A DNA stretch of 64,000 bases from Aquaticitalea lipolytica (GTDB taxonomy: Bacteria > Bacteroidota > Bacteroidia > Flavobacteriales > Flavobacteriaceae), in NCBI RefSeq assembly GCF_014641635.1, contig NZ_BMIC01000001.1:1-64000 (forward strand), in the 5' to 3' direction. Positions 1 through 9,039 of the stretch are shown here, one piece after another. A model generated the notes under the pieces. That model was not told the origin of the DNA. It searched no databases and worked only from the letters and a program-made list of their open reading frames with translations. The position numbers and the translations under genes are program-made. Position 1 is the first letter of the stretch; every line of letters starts with the position of its first letter.

Positions 1-3000
1 TTGATGCTTGTGGTAATACTCAAACAATTACCAGAACATGGACTGCTACTGATGAGTGTGGTAATACTACTTCTGATACTCAAACTATTTCTGTAGTTGA
101 CACAACTGCTCCTGTAATTGATATTCAGGCTACTGATATTGTAGTGGAGTGTGATGGCTCTGGTAATAATGGAGCTATTCAAAACTGGTTAGATACCAAT
201 GGTGGTGCTTCTGCTACAGACAACTGTGGTGATGTTACTTGGTCTAATGACTATTCTGGTGCTAACTCTGATTGTTCTGCTCCTATTCAAGTTACCTTTA
301 CTGCTACTGATGCTTGCGGAAATACTGCAACTACTACTGCAACATATGCGATTCAAGATACAACTGCGCCTGTTATAACTGATGCGGCTGATTTTACAGT
401 ACAATGTGATGGAGCTGATAATACAACAGATTTACAAAACTGGTTAAATACTAATGGTGGTGCTACTGCTAATGATGATTGTTCTACGGTAACTTGGTCT
501 AACGACTTTACTGCCCTTTCTGATCTGTGTGGAGCTACTGGTACAGCTACTGTAATCTTCACCGCTACTGATGGATGTGGTAATGCTACTTCTACCTCTG
601 CTACGTTTACTATTGAAGATAACTCTGCACCTACATTAACTGTTCCTGCTGATGCTACTGTGGAATGTACACAAAGTACTGACCCTTCTGCTACTGGTAC
701 GGCTACTGGAAGTGATACTTGTGGTGATGTCACTATTACCTTTGCGGATTCATCTGTTGATGCTTGTGGTAATACTCAAACAATTACCAGAACATGGACT
801 GCTACTGATGAGTGTGGTAATACTACTTCTGATACTCAAACTATTTCTGTAGTAGATGCTACTGCGCCTACACTTACTGTTCCTGCTGATGCGACTGTGG
901 AATGTACACAAAGTACTGACCCTTCTGCTACTGGTATGGCTACTGGAAGTGATACTTGTGGTGATGTCACTATTACTTTTTCGGATTCATCTGTTGATGC
1001 TTGTGGTAATACTCAAACAATTACCAGAACATGGACTGCTACTGATGAGTGTGGTAATACTACTTCTGATACTCAAACTATTTCTGTAGTAGATACTACT
1101 GCGCCTACACTTACTGTTCCTGCTGATGCTACTGTGGAATGTACTCAAAATACTGACCCTTCTGCTACTGGTATGGCTACTGGAAATGATACTTGTGGTG
1201 ATGTCACTATTACTTTTGCGGATTCATCTGTTGATGCTTGTGGTAATACTCAAACAATTACTAGAACGTGGACTGCTACTGATGAGTGTGGTAATACTAC
1301 TTCTGATACTCAAACTATTTCTGTAGTAGATACTACTGCGCCTACACTTACTGTTCCTGCTGATGCTACTGTGGAATGTACTCAAAGTACTGACCCTTCT
1401 GCAACTGGTACTGCGACTGGAAGTGATACTTGTGGTGATGTCACTATTACTTTTGCGGATTCATCTGTTGATGCTTGTGGTAATACTCAAACAATTACCA
1501 GAACATGGACTGCTACTGATGAGTGTGGTAATACTACTTCTGATACTCAAACTATTTCTGTAGTAGATACTACTGCACCTACACTTACTGTTCCTGCTGA
1601 TGCGACTGTGGAATGTACTCAAAGTACTGACCCTTCTGCTACTGGTATGGCTACTGGAAATGATACTTGTGGTGATGTCACTATTACCTTTGCGGATTCA
1701 TCTGTTGATGCTTGTGGTAATACTCAAACAATTACCAGAACGTGGACTGCTACTGATGAGTGTGGTAATACTACTTCTGATACTCAAACTATTTCTGTAG
1801 TAGATACTACTGCGCCTACATTTAGTGTGCCTAATGATATTACAATCGAATGTGATCAGGATGCCAATGACTTAACACTTACTGGTGATGTCTCTGATGA
1901 AGCCGATAACTGTGCTACGGGATTAGAAGCTACGTATACTGATACTGCTGCTGCTGGTAACTGTCCTAATGAGTCTATCATTACGCGTACTTGGTCACTT
2001 ACTGATGCTTGTGATAATACAACAACTTTAGTGCAAACTATTACTGTAGTTGATACTACTGCGCCTACATTTAGTGTGCCTGATGATATTACTATCGAAT
2101 GTGATCAGGATGCCAATGACTTAACACTTACTGGTGATGTCTCTGATGAAGCCGATAACTGTACTACGGGATTAGAAGCTACGTATACTGATACTGCTGC
2201 TGCTGCTGGTAACTGCCCTAATGAGTCTATCATTACGCGTACTTGGTCACTTACTGATGCTTGTGATAATACAACAACTTTAGTGCAAACTATTACTGTA
2301 ATTGATACTACTGCGCCAGATTTAATTACAGATTTACAAACTGAAATTACTGTAAATTGTAGTGAGATACCTGAAAGGCCAGAACTTGTATTTGAAGATG
2401 CATGTTCAACTAATATGACTGTTGTGTTTAATGAAACATCAACTAATACTGGTGATGTAAGTAATTATGTTATAGTTAGAGAATGGACTGTAACAGATGA
2501 ATGTGGTAATCAGGCTATATATACTCAAACTATAAATGTTAATTTAGAAAACGGAATTGAATCTACAGATACTGCTTTATGTATTGAGGATTTACCAATT
2601 GATCTATTTGATTTATTGAGCGGAGATTTCGACACTAACGGAACTTGGGAAGTTATATCTGGAACAGCTACTTTAAATGGCAGCATATTTGACCCTTCTA
2701 CTGTTGAATTAGGTGATTACATTTTCCAATACACAATTAGTGATGGTCAGTGTCCTAGTGAAACTCAGGTAACTATAAATGTTCATGACGACTGTGTGGT
2801 ATTACCTTGTGGTGAAGAAGATGTGGTTATATCTACAACTGTAACACCTAATGGTGATCAATGGAATGAGTACTTTACACTAACAGGTGTAGAAGATTGT
2901 GGGTTTGTAATCGAACTACAAATATTTAATCGTTGGGGAGCAAAAATTTATGAGAATTTTAATTATCAAAATGATTGGAACGGATTTGCTTCAAAAGCTT

Positions 3001-3110
3001 CAATAGGAAGTTCTGATAAAGTCCCAACAGGAACATACTATTACATTATTAATTTAAGAAATAGTGGATTAAGACCATTTACAGGACCAATCTACGTTGC
3101 AACCAAATAA
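1..3110 (+). CDS. Giant repeat adhesin with gliding-type (type B) T9SS C-terminal domain, 5'-truncated
   Basis: The reading frame is open from base 3, so the gene begins left of the window; the ATG at 144 is internal. The visible part is a chain of Thr/Ser/Asp-rich, Cys-containing HYR-like modules of about 79-87 residues in three sequence families. The chain ends near base 2500. A last spacer is followed by about 100 residues typical of the gliding motility-associated (CHU_C, type B) C-terminal domain: [34 protein letters not shown] and [11 protein letters not shown]. In this family that domain directs export by T9SS and surface attachment, as in SprB. Each 79-residue module carries four conserved cysteines, probably in disulfides. 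The next gene, 10 bases on, is a PorP/SprF protein, the usual partner of such adhesins. The role as a surface or gliding adhesin is inferred; the ligand is unknown. Confidence 0.88.
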   Translation, partial: DACGNTQTITRTWTATDECGNTTSDTQTISVVDTTAPVIDIQATDIVVECDGSGNNGAIQNWLDTNGGASATDNCGDVTWSNDYSGANSDCSAPIQVTFTATDACGNTATTTATYAIQDTTAPVITDAADFTVQCDGADNTTDLQNWLNTNGGATANDDCSTVTWSNDFTALSDLCGATGTATVIFTATDGCGNATSTSATFTIEDNSAPTLTVPADATVECTQSTDPSATGTATGSDTCGDVTITFADSSVDACGNTQTITRTWTATDECGNTTSDTQTISVVDATAPTLTVPADATVECTQSTDPSATGMATGSDTCGDVTITFSDSSVDACGNTQTITRTWTATDECGNTTSDTQTISVVDTTAPTLTVPADATVECTQNTDPSATGMATGNDTCGDVTITFADSSVDACGNTQTITRTWTATDECGNTTSDTQTISVVDTTAPTLTVPADATVECTQSTDPSATGTATGSDTCGDVTITFADSSVDACGNTQTITRTWTATDECGNTTSDTQTISVVDTTAPTLTVPADATVECTQSTDPSATGMATGNDTCGDVTITFADSSVDACGNTQTITRTWTATDECGNTTSDTQTISVVDTTAPTFSVPNDITIECDQDANDLTLTGDVSDEADNCATGLEATYTDTAAAGNCPNESIITRTWSLTDACDNTTTLVQTITVVDTTAPTFSVPDDITIECDQDANDLTLTGDVSDEADNCTTGLEATYTDTAAAAGNCPNESIITRTWSLTDACDNTTTLVQTITVIDTTAPDLITDLQTEITVNCSEIPERPELVFEDACSTNMTVVFNETSTNTGDVSNYVIVREWTVTDECGNQAIYTQTINVNLENGIESTDTALCIEDLPIDLFDLLSGDFDTNGTWEVISGTATLNGSIFDPSTVELGDYIFQYTISDGQCPSETQVTINVHDDCVVLPCGEEDVVISTTVTPNGDQWNEYFTLTGVEDCGFVIELQIFNRWGAKIYENFNYQNDWNGFASKASIGSSDKVPTGTYYYIINLRNSGLRPFTGPIYVATK
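108..626 (+). repeat. Two diverged 86-87-codon HYR-like modules
   Basis: Modules at 108-365 and 366-626 share the pattern ECDG/QCDG, NWL(D/N)TNGGA, VTWSND and FTATD.CGN. They differ from the 79-codon family that flanks them on both sides; bases 1-107 are the end of another 79-codon copy. They break the homogeneous array into blocks. Confidence 0.8.
627..1811 (+). repeat. Five tandem near-identical 237-bp repeats in the adhesin gene
   Basis: Copies start at 627, 864, 1101, 1338 and 1575, exactly 237 bp (79 codons) apart. Differences are a few, partly synonymous, base changes, such as AGT or AAT in the CTQ(S/N)T position, GGTACG or GGTATG, and GCT or GCG. Bases 1-107 are the tail of a further copy, so the array continues to the left. 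Identity at the DNA level suggests recent duplication or gene conversion. Confidence 0.93.
1812..2312 (+). repeat. Two tandem 83/84-codon adhesin modules
   Basis: Copies at 1812-2060 and 2061-2312 are nearly identical ([16 protein letters not shown]). They differ by one extra GCT codon in a short alanine run (AAAG against AAAAG) and a few substitutions. This is a third module family in the same protein. Confidence 0.9.
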
Positions 3111-3120
3111 ATTTTAACCT

Positions 3121-4038
3121 ATGAAGTTTGTAAAATTTAATATAATCGCATTTATACTTTTCAATTGCTGGATTGGAGTTGCCCAACAACTACCACAGTT
3201 TACGCAATATATGTATAATACAATCTCAATAAATCCTGCTTATGCAGGAAGTAGAGAGACATTAAGTGTAGTTGGTTTACATAGAAGCCAATGGGTTGGT
3301 CTTGAAGGAGGACCAACTACTCAAACACTTTCTATACACACGCCTCTTAGAAACGAAAAAATTGGTCTAGGTCTATCTATAATTAATGATGAATTAGGTT
3401 ACGAAAACCTATCTTATATTTATGGAGACTTTTCTTATACTATTCAAACTAGTGAAAAAGCTAAATTGGCTTTTGGATTAAAAGCAGGTTTTACAAGTTA
3501 TAGCTTAGATCCAGAATATAGACAAAGTCAAATAGATGATCCTACAATTAGAGGAATAGAAGACCGTTGGAGTCCAAATATTGGAGCTGGTGTATACTGG
3601 AATACTAATAGATGGTATTTAGGGCTTTCTGCACCTAGAATCCTAACTACAAATAACAATCGTGAAGAAGGCTATCAAGCATTAGAGAGAATTAGTTACT
3701 ATTTTACTGGTGGATATGTTTTTGATTTAGGAGAATCAACAAAATTTAAGCCAGCAATGTTATTGAAAGCTACAAATGGAGCACCATTATCGTTTGATGT
3801 AACTGCAAACTTTCTATTCAATGAAGTGTTTTGGATTGGTGGTTCATATAGAATTAATGAAAGAGCTTCAGCAATTGGAGGAATTGCAGATTTTCAAATA
3901 TCTAAACAATTCCGAATTGGTTATGCTTATGAATATCCATTATCAGATCTAAGACCTTATACTAGTGGAACTCATGAAGTACTAATTATGTTTGAGGTGT
4001 TTAAAAGTAAACGTGTAAAATCCCCAAGATACTTCTAA
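3121..4038 (+). CDS. PorP/SprF family type IX secretion membrane protein
   Basis: The 305-residue product has an N-terminal signal peptide ending near AQQLPQF. The start of the mature protein (QLPQFTQYMYN.. INPAYAGSR) is the hallmark of the PorP/SprF family (TIGR03519). The rest is alternating beta strands rich in Gly and aromatic residues, as expected for an outer-membrane barrel. SprF is needed for surface delivery of SprB in Flavobacterium, and PorP/SprF proteins often sit directly downstream of a type B sorted adhesin. That is the arrangement here, with 10 bases between the genes, so this copy probably serves the upstream adhesin. The PorE-like gene follows after 11 bases, pointing to one operon. 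Confidence 0.92.
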   Translation: MKFVKFNIIAFILFNCWIGVAQQLPQFTQYMYNTISINPAYAGSRETLSVVGLHRSQWVGLEGGPTTQTLSIHTPLRNEKIGLGLSIINDELGYENLSYIYGDFSYTIQTSEKAKLAFGLKAGFTSYSLDPEYRQSQIDDPTIRGIEDRWSPNIGAGVYWNTNRWYLGLSAPRILTTNNNREEGYQALERISYYFTGGYVFDLGESTKFKPAMLLKATNGAPLSFDVTANFLFNEVFWIGGSYRINERASAIGGIADFQISKQFRIGYAYEYPLSDLRPYTSGTHEVLIMFEVFKSKRVKSPRYF

Positions 4039-4049
4039 AAAATACTATT

Positions 4050-5963
4050 ATGAAAGCAAAATTATTAATATTCGTATGTGCTTTGAGTAGTACTTTTATG
4101 GTTGCTCAAGAAAAACTTGCCGATAAGTTTTTTGAAAACTATTCATATATAAAAGCTACTGAACTTTATAAAGAAGTGGTTAAAAAAGGAGATAGTAGTG
4201 AGCATGTATTAACACGTATAGGAGATTGTTATTATAACAATTCAAATACTAAAGAAGCTGCTATTTGGTATGGAAAAGCCATAAAAAAATACGACAAAAT
4301 TAATCCTGAATACATTTTTAAATACATACAAACACAACGTAGTTTAGGTAATTATGAAGAAGCTAATAAATGGTTAGTAAAATTTAAAGCTATACAAAAT
4401 GGTGATAGCAGAATTAAAGGATACGATCCAAATAGTATAAAAATGTATGAAGATTTGGCTTCTACTAAAAATAATGATGTAGTTGTAGAAATTATAAATA
4501 TGCCTTTCAATTCTGAAAATTCAGATTTTGGTTCTTTTGTTTATAATAATAAGCTTGTTTTTGCTTCAGCAAAAAAATCTGATAATAAAAAAGTTTATGG
4601 CTGGAATGATGAACCTTTTCTAGATTTATATGAAGTATCTGTAAACGAAAAAGATGGTAGAAAAGAATATGGTCAAGCTGCTTTAATAAAAGCAACTAAA
4701 GTTAATACAGACTTTCACGAAGCTACAGTTGCTATCACTAATGATGGTAAAACAATGTATTTTACAAGAGATAATGTAAATAAGAAAAATAAGCTTAATT
4801 ACGATAACAAAGGAACAACCAACTTAAAAATATATAAAGCAACACTAGTTGGAGACAATTGGGATAATATTATTGAGCTTCCATTTAACAATGATCACTA
4901 CTCAACTGGACATCCTACATTAAGTGTAGATAATAAGAAATTGTATTTTGTTTCAGATAGAGAAGGCGGTTTCGGACAGACAGATATTTATGTAGTAGAT
5001 ATTTTAGGGAATAACACTTACAGTGATCCAGTAAATTTAGGTTCGAAAATAAACACAGAAGGTAGAGAAATGTTTCCTTTTATCGCAAAAGACAGTACAT
5101 TTTACTTTTCTTCAGATGGATATTTAAATCTTGGTCTTTTAGATATTTACAGTTCTGACATTCTTAAAGATGAAACTGCAGAACCAGTAAACATAGGCGC
5201 TCCATATAATAGTGGCTATGATGATTTTGCTTTCTTTATGGATGATGATGGTAAAACAGGATACTTTTCATCTAATAGACCAGATGGTCAAGGTAATGAT
5301 GATGTTTATAGTTTTAATGCTGAACAATGCAAGCAAAAAATTAATGGCTTAGTAAGAAACATGAAAACTAATGAGTTACTTGCCAATGTAACAGTTAAAC
5401 TTATAAATGAAAATGGTAAAATTGTAGAAACATATACAACTACTGCTGATGCTAGTTACGAATTTATTGTAGACTGTGATAAAAAATATACTGTTTTAGC
5501 AAATAAACCTGACTTTAAAGACGATTTTAAAGAAATTACAACAGATACAACTAATAATAAAGTAACTAATTCTGATTTATACTTAAAACCATTAATTGAT
5601 CACAATCAAATTGTAATTAATCCAATTTTCTTTGATTTTGATAAATGGAATATTAGAACTGATGCTGAATACGAATTAGAAAACATTGTAGATGTTATGA
5701 GAGAACATCCTACAATGGTTATAAAAATAGAATCTCATACTGATAGTCGTGGTAGCGATTCATATAATATGAAACTATCAGACAGAAGAGCTAAATCTAC
5801 AAGAGATTATATCATTTCAAGAGGAATAGATGCTAATAGAATAGAAAGTGCTATTGGTTATGGAGAAACACAGTTGTTAAACAAATGTGCTAATAAAGTA
5901 AAATGTACTGAAGAAGAACATCAATTAAATAGACGTTCATATTTCTATATTTTAAAAGACTAG
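4050..5963 (+). CDS. PorE-like OmpA-family protein (TPR, beta-propeller, regulatory domain, OmpA)
   Basis: The 637-residue product has a signal peptide ending in FMVAQ. TPR-like helices follow (about 20-130), then a PD40/WD40-like propeller (about 150-420; motifs TMYFTRDN, LYFVSDREGGFG, YFSSNRPDGQG). Next come a carboxypeptidase-regulatory-like Ig domain (about 430-510) and a C-terminal OmpA peptidoglycan-binding domain (about 525-637; FFDFDKWNI, ESHTDSRGSDSYN, LSDRRA). This order matches PorE, which links the T9SS to peptidoglycan. With the upstream PorP/SprF gene and adhesin it looks like a peptidoglycan anchor for that export unit. It could be a PorE paralogue rather than the core PorE. 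The gene ends just before a strong terminator. Confidence 0.88.
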   Translation: MKAKLLIFVCALSSTFMVAQEKLADKFFENYSYIKATELYKEVVKKGDSSEHVLTRIGDCYYNNSNTKEAAIWYGKAIKKYDKINPEYIFKYIQTQRSLGNYEEANKWLVKFKAIQNGDSRIKGYDPNSIKMYEDLASTKNNDVVVEIINMPFNSENSDFGSFVYNNKLVFASAKKSDNKKVYGWNDEPFLDLYEVSVNEKDGRKEYGQAALIKATKVNTDFHEATVAITNDGKTMYFTRDNVNKKNKLNYDNKGTTNLKIYKATLVGDNWDNIIELPFNNDHYSTGHPTLSVDNKKLYFVSDREGGFGQTDIYVVDILGNNTYSDPVNLGSKINTEGREMFPFIAKDSTFYFSSDGYLNLGLLDIYSSDILKDETAEPVNIGAPYNSGYDDFAFFMDDDGKTGYFSSNRPDGQGNDDVYSFNAEQCKQKINGLVRNMKTNELLANVTVKLINENGKIVETYTTTADASYEFIVDCDKKYTVLANKPDFKDDFKEITTDTTNNKVTNSDLYLKPLIDHNQIVINPIFFDFDKWNIRTDAEYELENIVDVMREHPTMVIKIESHTDSRGSDSYNMKLSDRRAKSTRDYIISRGIDANRIESAIGYGETQLLNKCANKVKCTEEEHQLNRRSYFYILKD

Positions 5964-5983
5964 TATACATATTCATTATAATT

Positions 5984-6013
5984 AAAAAAGCAGGCTATTT
6001 AGCCTGCTTTTTT
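5984..6013. terminator. Bidirectional intrinsic terminator after the PorE-like gene
   Basis: The stem AAAAAAGCAGGCT/AGCCTGCTTTTTT has a 4-base loop, with T runs on both strands. It lies 21 bases after the PorE-like stop codon and would also stop transcription coming from the minus side. Confidence 0.85.
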
Positions 6014-6018
6014 AATTT

Positions 6019-6099
6019 TTATAGATTGGATTTACCTTTTTTATATACGAAAGCAAAACCTATGGTAAACACTCTTAAGATAAAATTTAAAAGTAGCAT
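6019..6099 (-). CDS. Possible 26-residue membrane peptide (tentative)
   Basis: A short minus-strand ORF with ATG at 6099-6097 encodes a very hydrophobic peptide (MLLLNFILRVFTIGFAF) with a basic tail (VYKKGKSNL). It stops 6 bases before the bidirectional terminator. The frame stays open further upstream and stays hydrophobic. The last residues also resemble the final strand of an outer-membrane barrel, so this may be the remnant of a lost barrel gene. No clear ribosome binding site or promoter is visible. It could equally be chance in AT-rich DNA. Confidence 0.2.
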   Translation of the reverse strand: MLLLNFILRVFTIGFAFVYKKGKSNL

Positions 6100-6214
6100 A
6101 GATATATTAATTAAAGATACATAGAATAAACAACTCAAAACACTCTAAAATAAAATTGAAAGTGGATGCTTAAAATTATGAGAATCATCTATTTATAGAA
6201 TCTTCATATAGGCA

Positions 6215-6246
6215 AATAAAAAAGCCACAACAATTGTTGTGGCCTT
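6215..6246 (-). terminator. Terminator of the CAP lipoprotein gene
   Basis: On the minus strand the perfect palindrome GGCCACAACAATTGTTGTGGC is followed by a TTTTTTATTTG tract, 31 bases beyond the stop codon of the CAP-domain gene. Confidence 0.85.
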
Positions 6247-6276
6247 AATGACTAACTTTATATAACTATTCTTGAA

Positions 6277-6771
6277 CTATCTTTTAATAAAAATATTTGT
6301 AAAAAACCATTTGCCCTCGTCATTCTTCTCTGCTGAAATATCAAAGTCTGTATAATCTCCTTCAATAGTAGCTCTATGTCCATCACTATTAATCCAGGCA
6401 TTTACAACAGATTCGGCAGAACTAAAAGCGTAAGCCACATTCTCTGATACTTTTGTTGCAGCAGCGTTTTGCATTAAACTGTTTTTACGTTGATAAAAAT
6501 TATCGTGATTTACTTGGTTAATAGTAACCATATAATCTGTATGAGTGTAAGCAACAGACTTAATTACGTTTAAATTGTTTAAAGGGTTTAAACCTAAAGT
6601 AATTCTGTGATTGTTTATAAGCTCTAAAATTTCAATTTCAATAGCTTTTGCAGCTGGTGCATTAGCTAAAGTTACAGCATCTATTGTCTCATCTGGAAAG
6701 TTTTCTGTAGAACAAGAAAACGATAACAAAGCCATTAATGCCATCATTGGCAAGAATTTAGTAGGTTTCAT
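6277..6771 (-). CDS. CAP-domain (SCP/PR-1-like) lipoprotein
   Basis: The 164-residue product has a lipoprotein signal peptide with lipobox LSFSC. Residues from about 45 to the end match a bacterial CAP domain (cysteine-rich secretory protein family): LELINNHR near the start, HTDYM.. NHDNFYQR, SENVAY, AWINSDGHR and a final FTNIFIKR strand. The histidine and glutamate residues of the usual CAP cavity are present (HTDYM, SENVA, GHR). The substrate and role of bacterial CAP proteins are mostly unknown. The protein is probably anchored to the outer membrane or exposed in the periplasm. It is monocistronic with its own terminator. Confidence 0.88.
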   Translation of the reverse strand: MKPTKFLPMMALMALLSFSCSTENFPDETIDAVTLANAPAAKAIEIEILELINNHRITLGLNPLNNLNVIKSVAYTHTDYMVTINQVNHDNFYQRKNSLMQNAAATKVSENVAYAFSSAESVVNAWINSDGHRATIEGDYTDFDISAEKNDEGKWFFTNIFIKR

Positions 6772-6845
6772 AAGAGGGTTATTTAAGATTTGGTATGTCT
6801 AAAATAGCCTCATAGAAAGTTAAATACTGTTAATAAAATGTTAAA

Positions 6846-6960
6846 TTCGATAAAAAACATGTATTTCGTCGAATTTTTATGCAAATAATCGATGAAATGC
6901 ACTTTTTAAGATAATAATATTACTTTATAACGATAAAAAATTGCATTTAATCGATAAAAA
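6846..6960. promoter_or_regulatory. Cluster of TCGATAAAA / TGCATTT.ATCGA motifs
   Basis: The region between the CAP and pdxH genes holds at least five related elements: TTCGATAAAA (6846), TGCATAAAAATTCG (reverse strand, 6869-6882), GTGCATTTCATCGATTA (reverse strand, 6886-6902), CGATAAAAAA (6931) and TGCATTTAATCGATAAAAA (6942-6960). Similar motifs recur at 29871-29907 and 39504-39522. The repetition suggests binding sites for a transcription factor. The factor is not known. Confidence 0.4.
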
Positions 6961-6988
6961 CTCGTGCTCTATTCAACTAAGCAAGTGT

Positions 6989-7636
6989 TTATGGTGATAA
7001 TCTGTTTATAATCCAATTATACTCTTTATCTAAAGTATAACGTATTCTATCATGGAGTCTGTTTGGTCTACCTTGCCAAAACTCTATTTCAATTGGCTTT
7101 ACAATAAATCCTCCCCAATATTTAGGTCTAGGTATTTCTTTTCCTTCATATTCTACTTCTAATCTTTTTAATTCGGCTTCCAGCTCTTCTCTATTTTTAA
7201 CAATTTTACTTTGATGAGATACTAAAGCACCTAATTGGCTACCTCTAGGACGCGATTCAAAATAACCATCGCTTAAATTTTCAGAAATCTTTTCTGCAGT
7301 TCCTTTAATAATAACTTGACGTTCTGCACCATGCCAAAAAAAAGATAAACACACACTTGGATTAGCAGCTATAGCTTTTCCTTTTTCACTGTCATAATTA
7401 GTGTAGAAAATAAAACCTTCATATGTGAATTGCTTAAGCAGTACTACTCTACTCTTAGGAAAACCATCCAAACCAATTGTAGAAATTGTCATTGCATTAG
7501 TCTCACCTTCATTAAAGTTAGCATCTACTTCATGAAACCATTTTTGAAACAATTCTAATGGATTATCACTTATATTAGATTCTAAAAGTTCTTGCTTCTC
7601 ATAAGATTTTCTGTAATTGCTTAAGTCTGTTTTCAT
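6989..7636 (-). CDS. pdxH: Pyridoxamine 5'-phosphate oxidase
   Basis: The 215-residue FMN enzyme oxidises pyridoxine or pyridoxamine 5'-phosphate to pyridoxal 5'-phosphate, the last step of vitamin B6 salvage. The length is typical of the family. Visible motifs are the N-terminal DPLELFQKWF, the FMN-binding region SRVVLLKQ.. GFIFYTNYDSEKG, the SFFWHGAERQV segment, the ESRPRGSQLGA loop and the C-terminal signature EFWQGRPNRLHDR. The start sits at the divergent boundary with the STAS-like gene at 7721. No partner genes are adjacent. Product confidence is high. Confidence 0.96.
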   Translation of the reverse strand: MKTDLSNYRKSYEKQELLESNISDNPLELFQKWFHEVDANFNEGETNAMTISTIGLDGFPKSRVVLLKQFTYEGFIFYTNYDSEKGKAIAANPSVCLSFFWHGAERQVIIKGTAEKISENLSDGYFESRPRGSQLGALVSHQSKIVKNREELEAELKRLEVEYEGKEIPRPKYWGGFIVKPIEIEFWQGRPNRLHDRIRYTLDKEYNWIINRLSP

Positions 7637-7720
7637 TACAAATTATTCAATTATTAATACTGTTTTTTCTTTTTTCTTATCGTCAAATTCATATAAATTT
7701 ATGAAAAAAATTCCCCTAAA

Positions 7721-8140
7721 ATGCGATTTGAACAAAGTAAATACTTTAATCTACTTACCCATTCAAAAGTAGAATTTTCATTTGGTGATTTCTATTTATT
7801 AGATAATTTTATTATTTCTGAATTACATGAAGGTATTCATTTTGATTGGGATAAAATTCAAGAAGTTATTGGAGTTCTTTTAGATTATTATGAATCGGGC
7901 TTTAAAATTGGATACATATCTAATAGAGTAGAATCTTACTCAATAGAACCACAGTTATGGATGAATTTCCATGAAGACTATGATTTTATAGTTGCAAGTG
8001 CTGTAATATCTTACACAGATTTTAACTATATGAATGCAACTATAGAAAAACACTTTACTAAAAATAGTTTAAAACGATGTACTACTTTAGATGAAGCAAT
8101 CCATTGGGTGCAAAATCTGAAAGAGTTTAGTCAAAATTAA
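7721..8140 (+). CDS. STAS/SpoIIAA-like protein of unknown role
   Basis: The 139-residue cytosolic protein has no signal peptide. Its strand-helix pattern (SFGDFYLLDNFIISELHEG, then helix, IGYISNRVESYSIEP, FIVASAVISY, C-terminal TLDEAIHWVQNL) resembles the STAS-like small proteins often called SpoIIAA-like in flavobacteria. A second protein of similar architecture lies at 9040-9372, on the far side of rnz. This gene converges on rnz and their 3' ends overlap by 14 bases. It is divergent from pdxH. Function is unknown; the family assignment rests on fold pattern only. Confidence 0.6.
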   Translation: MRFEQSKYFNLLTHSKVEFSFGDFYLLDNFIISELHEGIHFDWDKIQEVIGVLLDYYESGFKIGYISNRVESYSIEPQLWMNFHEDYDFIVASAVISYTDFNYMNATIEKHFTKNSLKRCTTLDEAIHWVQNLKEFSQN

Positions 8141-9035
8141 ATGTCTTACCATCATCAGCAAGCTCAACAGATTCAAATACTGTTTGAGCCTCACTCTTAA
8201 AGTCATTTAAATTATCATATCGTGTTGAAAAATGACCTAATACTAATGTTTTTACTTTCGCCTTTTTTGCAATTGTCGCAGCTTCTTTTGCTGTAGAGTG
8301 TTTTGTTTTTGGAGCTAAGCTTGCGTGTTGGTCTAAAAATGTAGATTCGTGATAAAGCACATCAACACCTTTTATTATTGGAATTATGGCTTCATTATAA
8401 GCTGTATCGCTACAAAAGGCGTAACTTTTTGGTGGATTTGGATCTGTTGTTACTTTATTATTATCTATCAAAACACCATCTTCATTAACAACATCATAGC
8501 CTTGCTTTAATTTTCTGTAATAGGCCACATTAATATTTGCGTTTAATACAGCATCCATATCTAAATGTCTATCTCCAGCTTTTTCTTTAAACAGAAACCC
8601 ATTAGTGTATACACGATGATCTAATGGAATAGTAAATACTTGTACTTTATCGTCTTCAAAAATTAATTCAGATTCAGTAGAGGTTAACTCATGAAAAATA
8701 AGCTGGTAATTAGTCCATGAATCGGCAAGTTTCATTTGCAATGTTATTACTTCTTTTAATCCTTTTGGACAATAAATATGTAACTCTGTTTCTCTGGTTA
8801 ATAGTCTAAACGTTGAAATTAATCCTACTAAACCAAAAAAATGGTCACCATGTAAATGTGAAATAAAGATATGTTTAATACGTGCAAACTTGATTTTATT
8901 ACGACGTAACTCTACCTGTGTACCTTCACCACAATCGATAAGAAACATATGATTATTAATTTCTAGAACTTGTGATGTTGGATTTGTATCTGTACGTGGA
9001 GTTGCGCTATAACAGCCAAGAATGGTTAACTTCAT
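8127..9035 (-). CDS. rnz: Ribonuclease Z (tRNA 3'-end processing endonuclease)
   Basis: The 302-residue metallo-beta-lactamase fold enzyme cleaves the 3' trailer from tRNA precursors. The zinc motif HLHGDH is at residues 60-65 (FISHLHGDHFFGLVG). The later metal ligands are in AFCSDTAYNE, LYHESTFLD and VLGHFSTRY. Length and the HEST motif are typical of the short bacterial RNase Z. It is the last gene of the pyrR-pyrB-STAS-like-rnz run, whose intergenic gaps are each 4 bases, so co-transcription is very likely. Its 3' end overlaps the convergent gene at 7721-8140. Confidence 0.96.
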   Translation of the reverse strand: MKLTILGCYSATPRTDTNPTSQVLEINNHMFLIDCGEGTQVELRRNKIKFARIKHIFISHLHGDHFFGLVGLISTFRLLTRETELHIYCPKGLKEVITLQMKLADSWTNYQLIFHELTSTESELIFEDDKVQVFTIPLDHRVYTNGFLFKEKAGDRHLDMDAVLNANINVAYYRKLKQGYDVVNEDGVLIDNNKVTTDPNPPKSYAFCSDTAYNEAIIPIIKGVDVLYHESTFLDQHASLAPKTKHSTAKEAATIAKKAKVKTLVLGHFSTRYDNLNDFKSEAQTVFESVELADDGKTFNFD

Positions 9036-9039
9036 TATA

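Larger units (their letters stand above)
5964..6276. other. 313-bp intergenic region with two terminators and one possible small ORF
   Basis: The stretch between the PorE-like gene and the CAP lipoprotein gene holds a bidirectional hairpin (5984-6013), a possible 26-codon ORF on the minus strand (6019-6099), AT-rich sequence without further recognisable content, and the terminator of the CAP gene (6215-6246). Confidence 0.7.

Noticed and set aside
652-1800. Series of Leu-rich 66-77-codon ORFs in another frame of the adhesin repeats
   Set aside because: They repeat with the 237-bp unit and exist only because the repeat keeps a second frame open. The adhesin frame is the real one.
627-2312. 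Regular repeats considered as a CRISPR array
   Set aside because: The period is 237 and 249-252 bases, repeats are coding and contiguous without spacers, and no cas gene is present.
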